DNA of 11,834 nucleotides from Fidelibacterota bacterium (GTDB lineage Bacteria; Fidelibacterota; Fidelibacteria; Fidelibacterales; Fidelibacteraceae): assembly GCA_030629925.1 (NCBI GenBank), contig DAOVOB010000017.1, positions 1-11,834 on the forward strand, in the 5' to 3' direction. The position numbers and the translations under genes were made by a program. Shown here one piece after another: positions 7,825 through 11,834 of the stretch. Positions within the stretch are counted from its first letter, which is position 1; each line of letters starts with the position of its first letter. The notes under the pieces are model-generated. The model had not been told where the DNA came from. It made no database searches and saw only the letters and a list, made by a program, of their open reading frames with translations.

Positions 7825-7897
7825 AAATCTCAAAAATAATTTGATGTCATTTCGACCGAAGCCCTGAAGGATCGGGGCGTAGTGGAGAAATCTCAAA
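7825..7897. repeat. Dispersed intergenic repeat element flanked by 10-nt direct repeats
   Basis: The core at 7845-7894 begins TGTCATTTCGACCGAA and ends GTAGTGGAGAAATCTC. Between them lies a GCCC...GGGC inverted pair (7861-7864 and 7876-7879). On the minus strand it reads GAGATTTCTCCACTAC ... TTCGGTCGAAATGACA, which I recognise as a short dispersed intergenic repeat type common in Bacteroidetes-like and other FCB genomes. The 10-mer AAATCTCAAA occurs on both sides, at 7825-7834 and 7888-7897, 63 nt apart. The right copy overlaps the conserved end of the element, so this may be the trace of a second partial copy rather than a target-site duplication. Copy number in the genome cannot be judged from this window. 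Confidence 0.6.
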
Positions 7898-7931
7898 TTA
7901 CTCACTTCATTAAACTATGTATAAAACCATG

Positions 7932-8012
7932 GCGAGCAAGTTCAGGATGACCCTTCTCCTTTTCTCCCACTCTCCGCTTTCATCTTCTGGCTACTGGCTA
8001 TTAACTACTGAA
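7932..8012. repeat. Second repeat-like intergenic stretch: AGCAAGTTCAGGATGAC followed by pyrimidine-rich DNA and a CTGGCTA tandem
   Basis: AGCAAGTTCAGGATGAC (about 7936-7952; reverse strand GTCATCCTGAACTTG) resembles another dispersed intergenic repeat that often accompanies the TTTCGA-type element. It runs into a C/T-rich tract (about 7952-7990) and an exact tandem CTGGCTA-CTGGCTA at 7987-8000. No open reading frame of gene quality covers the 7795-8077 gap on either strand. I see no clear terminator for the upstream operon here. Recognition of the repeat family is from memory and needs a genome-wide search. Confidence 0.35.
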
Positions 8013-8064
8013 TTCCGGTTTTATGCTTCTTCTTTATTTTATTTCATTCCCACAACTTGTTCAC

Positions 8065-8070
8065 TATATT
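8065..8070 (+). promoter_or_regulatory. -10-like hexamer TATATT directly upstream of der
   Basis: TATATT lies 7 nt before the chosen der ATG (8078). If it is a real -10 box, transcription would start at or beside the A of the ATG and give a leaderless mRNA. This is consistent with the absence of any GGAG-like sequence in the 30 nt upstream. No convincing -35 hexamer is visible at 17 nt spacing, so chance similarity in AT-rich DNA is quite possible. Confidence 0.25.
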
Positions 8071-8077
8071 AGCCACC

Positions 8078-9382
8078 ATGAGTACAGTTGCAATTGTCGG
8101 CCGCCCAAATGTTGGAAAATCCACTCTCTACAACCGCTTCCTGCGCACACGTAAAGCTATTGTGCATGAAACTGAGGGTGTAACCCGAGATCGTACCTAC
8201 GCTGAAGTGGAATGGTGCGGACGAACTTTTACAATTATTGATACAGGCGGGATCATGATGGATCCCCGCGATACCATCGAAGAAGGTATCCGTGAACAAG
8301 CTTTGATCGCTACCGCAGAAGCTGATCTTATCCTCTTCATCGTGGATGTAAAAGTCGGAGTTACTCAATTTGACGATTATATTGCAAAACTTCTTCACCG
8401 CAGTAAAAAACCTGTCATTCTTGTTACAAATAAAGTTGACGATGAACGCTTTGAAGTAGAAATGCATAATTTTTATTCTTTGGGCTTTGGTGACCCTGCT
8501 GAAGTTTCAGCTTTAAATGGTCGCTCTACCGGTGATCTTCTTGATCTTGTTGTCAATCAATTACCTGAAGACAATTTAGTAGAAAAAAAAGACTATGACC
8601 TAAAAATATCAATTCTTGGCATGCCTAATGCCGGTAAATCGACTCTCGCTAATACTTTTCTTGGTAAAAACCGTCACATTGTAACCGATATCGCGGGGAC
8701 AACCCGGGACAGTATCAATAGTGAGATGAACTACCAGGGCAAATCAGTGATGTTAGTTGATACAGCCGGGCTGCGCAAAAAGAATAAGATCGCTGATTCT
8801 ATTGAATTTTACAGTTTTGTTCGGACAAAGCGAGCAATCCGGGAATCACATGTCTGTATATTAATGGTCGATGTCAACAAAGGCTTCTGTTCCCAAGATG
8901 TCCGCATTATTCAGGAGATCATTGATCAACGCAAAGGACTGATCGTTGCGATGAACAAATGGGACCTGATTGAAAAAGATACGCATACGGCAGCAGAATT
9001 CAACAAAGAACTTCTTTATCACTTCCCCGTATTGACTAATATTCCTATTATGTTCGTTTCTGCGATTAATAAACAACGCTTATTCAAACTCCTTGATGAA
9101 GCTTTTGCCATTAAAGAACGTATGCAGCAACGCATTCCGACTTCAAAATTAAATGACTTTTTCATCAAAGTTATTGACCGCAATCCTCCTCCCGCGGTTA
9201 AGGGCAGATATATAAAAATCAAATACGTTACTCAAGTTCTAGAGAACCCTCCTCTTATAGCACTTTTTTGTAACGAGCCTTCTCTTATCATGGATCACTA
9301 CAAACGCTACCTCGAAAGCGTTTTTAGAAAAAATTATGATTTTAAAGGCGTGCCCATTAAATTTGTATATAAAAGCAAATAA
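8078..9382 (+). CDS. der: Ribosome-assembly GTPase Der (EngA)
   Basis: 434 residues with two tandem GTPase domains and a C-terminal KH-like domain. Der acts in the cytoplasm in maturation of the 50S ribosomal subunit. Domain 1: G-R-P-N-V-G-K-S at 8-15, G-V-T-R-D-R at 34-39, D-T-G-G at 55-58, N-K-V-D at 118-121, S-A-L at 144-146. Domain 2: G-M-P-N-A-G-K-S at 181-188 (Ala replaces the usual Val), G-T-T-R-D-S at 207-212, D-T-A-G at 228-231, N-K-W-D at 293-296, S-A-I at 328-330. The C-terminus F-R-K-N-Y-D-F-K-G-V-P-I-K is the family ending. I chose the ATG at 8078 because M-S-T-V-A-I-V-G-R-P places the P-loop at the usual distance; an in-frame TTG at 8057 would add seven unsupported residues. No Shine-Dalgarno precedes the ATG. 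Confidence 0.96.
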   Translation: MSTVAIVGRPNVGKSTLYNRFLRTRKAIVHETEGVTRDRTYAEVEWCGRTFTIIDTGGIMMDPRDTIEEGIREQALIATAEADLILFIVDVKVGVTQFDDYIAKLLHRSKKPVILVTNKVDDERFEVEMHNFYSLGFGDPAEVSALNGRSTGDLLDLVVNQLPEDNLVEKKDYDLKISILGMPNAGKSTLANTFLGKNRHIVTDIAGTTRDSINSEMNYQGKSVMLVDTAGLRKKNKIADSIEFYSFVRTKRAIRESHVCILMVDVNKGFCSQDVRIIQEIIDQRKGLIVAMNKWDLIEKDTHTAAEFNKELLYHFPVLTNIPIMFVSAINKQRLFKLLDEAFAIKERMQQRIPTSKLNDFFIKVIDRNPPPAVKGRYIKIKYVTQVLENPPLIALFCNEPSLIMDHYKRYLESVFRKNYDFKGVPIKFVYKSK

Positions 9383-9409
9383 AGACAAATAAACATCGAA
9401 GGAGAAGGA

Positions 9410-9490
9410 ATGAAGAAGACACTTGTTATCTTGTTTGTCCTAGTATTTGCCGGTATGGCTTTTGCCTCTAATCCGATAAACTACATTTAA
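9410..9490 (+). CDS. 26-codon ORF encoding little more than a signal peptide (small secreted peptide or gene remnant)
   Basis: ATG at 9410, TAA at 9488-9490. The product starts MKKTLVILFVLVFAGMAFA and ends SNPINYI. It has two Lys, a 13-residue hydrophobic core and an A-F-A cleavage site, i.e. a textbook Sec signal peptide, leaving a 7-residue mature peptide. A very strong ribosome-binding site, AAGGAG (9399-9404), sits 5 nt before the ATG, the best in this window. It begins 27 nt after the der stop and is followed 8 nt later by a rho-independent terminator. Three readings fit: a genuine tiny exported peptide, the 5' remnant of a deleted exported-protein gene that kept its start and terminator, or a translated leader. 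I cannot decide between them. The signal-peptide pattern plus strong ribosome-binding site make translation likely. Confidence 0.5.
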   Translation: MKKTLVILFVLVFAGMAFASNPINYI

Positions 9491-9497
9491 GTAAAGA

Positions 9498-9527
9498 TCA
9501 TCCTTCATTTTGGAGGATGGTTTTTTT
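9498..9527 (+). terminator. Rho-independent terminator after the signal-peptide ORF / der
   Basis: Stem CATCCTTC (9499-9506) pairs with GGAGGATG (9512-9519) across an ATTTT loop. That gives 8 bp with one T-G wobble, plus an outer T-G pair, followed by seven T residues (9521-9527). It would end transcripts of der and the small ORF and isolate them from the histidine kinase gene. Confidence 0.88.
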
Positions 9528-9677
9528 ATTACTCAAACATTTTTGTTATAATTTTTCCGATTCTAATTATTAATATTCAATCATTTTCTTAAACAAGAAT
9601 TAACCAATTTTATTTAGCCTATAAACAACTTTAAGTTTAATTTCAATTAAAAGTATTCTTGGGAGAGCGAACGTTTT
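9528..9677 (+). promoter_or_regulatory. AT-rich promoter region of the histidine kinase gene
   Basis: This 150-nt gene-free stretch follows the terminator, so the kinase gene needs its own promoter here. TATAAT at 9547-9552 is a perfect -10 consensus but has no clear -35, and would give a leader of roughly 120 nt. A perfect AT-only inverted repeat, TTTAATT-TC-AATTAAA, lies at 9636-9651, 26 nt before the start codon, and could be an operator or chance. GGGAGAG at 9661-9667 is the probable ribosome-binding site. The assignment of an exact promoter is weak. Confidence 0.35.
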
Positions 9678-11825
9678 GTGAAAACAATAAGTAAAAATAT
9701 TATTCTGCTTTTGATCTTAATGCTATTTTCCACTTTTGGCTTAGCTAATGAAGAAGTAGATAGTTTAATTCATCAAATAAATATCAGTAGTGGAATTAAA
9801 AAGATCGATGCGGAACTAAAATTATCCTTTTACTATCGTAGACTAAATACCTCTAAGGCAAGAAAATTGGCCAAAATGGCTTTAGATAAACTCCAGACTC
9901 AATACAATAACAGTGAAATGGAAGCTGAAGCAATATATTGTCTTGGCATAAGCTATTATTATGACAGCGACTATCAAAATGCTTTAGATCATTTATATCG
10001 TTCTGTCACACTCTCTCAGGAAAATCATAATGATCATATGTTAAGTGCTTTATATTACTTTATAGGTTCATCACATTACTTTTATTATGGTGATAACGTC
10101 AAAATCATAAGTTATTACAATCAATCTATATATTATGGAATTTCATCAAATAATAACAGAATATTAGGGGCAACATATTCGGCGCTTTCCAATCTTTTCC
10201 GCGTCAGTGGTTCCTACGAAAAATCACTTGAATTTATTTACAAATCAAGAGAACATTACGCCAAAGCCAATTATCGCGAGGGTATTGCTTGGATTGATTA
10301 TACTACGGGAAGCCTTTATAAGACAATGGGACTTTTAGAAGAAGCTAAAGTTACCTTTACCCGCTCAATGGAGATTTACCGTGAGCTTTCAGCAATTGAT
10401 ACGATCATGACAGGTGTTGCAATTTGTATGGACCAACTTGCCGTTATAAATATGGAATTGGGAAACGATAAATTAGCCAGAAAATATAATTTAGCAGCAT
10501 ATGACTACTATAAACAAGATAATTCTTCCTATGGTATATCCAATTCCCTGAAGTACCTTGCAGATATTGAGATTAAAGCAGGGAATTATACTAGGGCAGA
10601 GTCCTTGCTTGATTCTTCCTTGTCGATAAAAAGAGACATCCACAATATGGTAGGTTTTGCAAGTATTTATAGTTTATATGGCGCACTTTTTATTGAGCAG
10701 CACAATTATCAGAGGGCTTTGGACAGTCTTGCTAAAGGATTAAATCATGCTACTAATAACAAGCAAATGAAATATCTAATAGAAATTAATAAATACATGG
10801 CGGAAGCCTATAAAAATATTGGACAGTATGAAAAAGCATTTGAATATAAATCAAAAGAAGTCTGTATTGCAGATTCAATTTATAGTGCAAAAGCAACAAA
10901 GAGCATCTTACAACTCGAAACTCTATTTGAAATAGAGAACAGAGAAGAAATGATCGATCAGCTCGAAAAGGACAAATTAAAAAATGAGCTTTCTTTAACA
11001 CATCAAAAAACCTTTCAGCAATATCTTATCGTTATGATTATACTTGCCATTATTATTATTACGATGTTTATCTATTTTTATCGTTCAAAAGTACATGCAA
11101 ATATTGAGTTAAGAAAAAGTAAGAAATTGGTTGAAGAAATGAATATTACTAAAGATAAATTTTTCTCAATTTTAGCGCATGATCTTAGAAGTCCTTTTAA
11201 CAGTATTCTGGGTTTATCAAATATACTCAAGCAAAAACACATGAATATGGGTGTCGATGAAAGAGATAAGATCATTCAGGCCATTTACAAGTCTTCAAAC
11301 AATAATTACGCTCTACTAAATAATCTATTGGAATGGTCAAGATCTCAAAGAGGAAAAATCAGTTTTATTCCTGAACCCCTTATCATAAACGAATTGGTCG
11401 AAAAAACAAAAGCTCTTCATGCTTCAGTTGCCGACAGTAAGGGAATAAAGATCATTATCGATCCCGAACCCATTACGATCAATGCGGACAAAAATATGAT
11501 CAATACAGTTTTAAGAAATTTAATCTCCAATTCTATAAAATACTCAAAACATGGAGATAAAATTCATATCAAATTCTCAAAATCAAACTTTGAAACACGA
11601 ATTTCAGTTTCGGATACAGGTATTGGTATGAATGAGATCGATCAACAACGATTATTTGAAATAGGAAATAATTTTCAAATTAAGGGAACTGCCGGAGAAA
11701 AAGGAACCGGGTTGGGTCTTATAATTTGCAAAGAATTCATTGATATGCATCATGGCAAGATTTGGGTTGATAGCGAGCCCGGAAAAGGATCAACATTTCA
11801 TTTTACAATTCCAGATGTGATTTAA
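9678..11825 (+). CDS. TPR-sensor histidine kinase (signal peptide, 8 TPRs, one TM span, HisKA, HATPase_c)
   Basis: 715 residues, GTG start with GGGAGAG 10-16 nt upstream. Residues 1-23 form a signal peptide ending G-L-A. Eight TPR units begin near residues 85, 125, 165, 204, 248, 288, 328 and 368, the last four at exactly 40-residue spacing. A charged probable coiled coil (about 410-440) leads to a single membrane span at about 448-468. A linker (470-492) precedes the kinase. The H-box is F-F-S-I-L-A-H-D-L-R-S-P with His501 as the probable phosphorylated residue. N-box: N614 and N618 in R-N-L-I-S-N-S. G1: D-T-G-I-G (646-650). F-box: Phe660. G2: G-E-K-G-T-G-L-G (673-680). The catalytic set is complete. 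The signal peptide and single span put the TPR sensor in the periplasm. No receiver domain is present, and no response regulator lies in the window, which ends 9 nt after the stop. The ligand is unknown. The gene is visibly more AT-rich than der. Confidence 0.92.
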   Translation: MKTISKNIILLLILMLFSTFGLANEEVDSLIHQINISSGIKKIDAELKLSFYYRRLNTSKARKLAKMALDKLQTQYNNSEMEAEAIYCLGISYYYDSDYQNALDHLYRSVTLSQENHNDHMLSALYYFIGSSHYFYYGDNVKIISYYNQSIYYGISSNNNRILGATYSALSNLFRVSGSYEKSLEFIYKSREHYAKANYREGIAWIDYTTGSLYKTMGLLEEAKVTFTRSMEIYRELSAIDTIMTGVAICMDQLAVINMELGNDKLARKYNLAAYDYYKQDNSSYGISNSLKYLADIEIKAGNYTRAESLLDSSLSIKRDIHNMVGFASIYSLYGALFIEQHNYQRALDSLAKGLNHATNNKQMKYLIEINKYMAEAYKNIGQYEKAFEYKSKEVCIADSIYSAKATKSILQLETLFEIENREEMIDQLEKDKLKNELSLTHQKTFQQYLIVMIILAIIIITMFIYFYRSKVHANIELRKSKKLVEEMNITKDKFFSILAHDLRSPFNSILGLSNILKQKHMNMGVDERDKIIQAIYKSSNNNYALLNNLLEWSRSQRGKISFIPEPLIINELVEKTKALHASVADSKGIKIIIDPEPITINADKNMINTVLRNLISNSIKYSKHGDKIHIKFSKSNFETRISVSDTGIGMNEIDQQRLFEIGNNFQIKGTAGEKGTGLGLIICKEFIDMHHGKIWVDSEPGKGSTFHFTIPDVI

Positions 11826-11834
11826 TACAAATTA

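Noticed and set aside
7669..7905. 78-residue minus-strand ORF across the end of namZ and the intergenic repeat
   Set aside because: Its N-terminus is simply the translation of the dispersed repeat, and the rest is antisense to namZ. Such peptides recur wherever the repeat occurs and are not genes.
8057..8077. TTG start for der at 8057
   Set aside because: It would add seven residues before the typical M-S-T-V-A-I-V-G-R-P start, with no ribosome-binding site to support it.
8072..8081. GCCACCATG, a match to the eukaryotic Kozak context, at the der start
   Set aside because: Every gene here is bacterial with bacterial operon structure, so the match is coincidence.
9410..9527. Small ORF plus terminator as a ribosome-stalling attenuator for the histidine kinase
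   Set aside because: There is no run of regulatory codons, no alternative antiterminator pairing that I can see, and the kinase has about 150 nt of its own promoter-like DNA downstream. A signal peptide is the simpler reading.
1..11834. Defence system, CRISPR array, prophage, transposase, tRNA or rRNA
   Set aside because: Reading all frames and the gaps, I found no signature of any of these. All large ORFs fit housekeeping, envelope, transport or signalling families.

Overview
All genes in this 11.8 kb window lie on the + strand. It looks like ordinary chromosome from a Gram-negative-type (diderm) bacterium of moderately low GC. The outer-membrane barrel protein, the BamD-like lipoprotein, the small PGAGQ-motif membrane protein with a C-terminal NHFMSAID segment, and the periplasmic-TPR histidine kinase together suggest the FCB superphylum, for example Marinimicrobia, Cloacimonadota, Calditrichota or a relative. 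That placement is inferred from gene content; no rRNA or other taxonomic marker is present.

Positions 1-7794 hold one tightly packed envelope and cell-division cluster. It runs: the 3' end of an outer-membrane beta-barrel gene, a small exported membrane protein, a BamD-like lipoprotein, nadD (NAD synthesis), a CaCA-family Na+/Ca2+ exchanger, a SAM-dependent methyltransferase, ftsE, ftsX, and a NamZ/DUF1343 exo-muramidase lipoprotein. Three junctions are 4-bp ATGA overlaps (bamD/nadD, methyltransferase/ftsE, ftsE/ftsX) and the other gaps are 1-15 nt, so this is probably one operon. The unifying theme is building the outer membrane and remodelling peptidoglycan. The muramidase lipoprotein directly follows ftsEX, a pair that in other bacteria controls peptidoglycan hydrolases.

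Positions 7795-8077 are non-coding. They carry a dispersed intergenic repeat with a TGTCATTTCGACCGAA...GGAGAAATCTC core, flanked by 10-nt direct repeats, then a pyrimidine-rich stretch. Next comes der (double-GTPase ribosome assembly factor), which has no visible Shine-Dalgarno and a -10-like box 7 nt before its ATG. Then follows a 26-codon ORF that is almost entirely a signal peptide, with a very strong ribosome-binding site and a clear rho-independent terminator 8 nt after its stop.

Positions 9528-9677 are an AT-rich presumed promoter region. The window ends with a complete 715-residue histidine kinase: signal peptide, eight TPR units with a near-exact 40-residue period, one membrane span, HisKA and HATPase_c. 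Its DNA is visibly more AT-rich than der or ftsE. No partner response regulator is in view.

I found no convincing new multi-gene system, CRISPR array, tRNA, rRNA or transposase. The points most worth a second look are the orphan signal-peptide ORF, the ftsEX-namZ linkage, the intergenic repeat and the unusual start of der.
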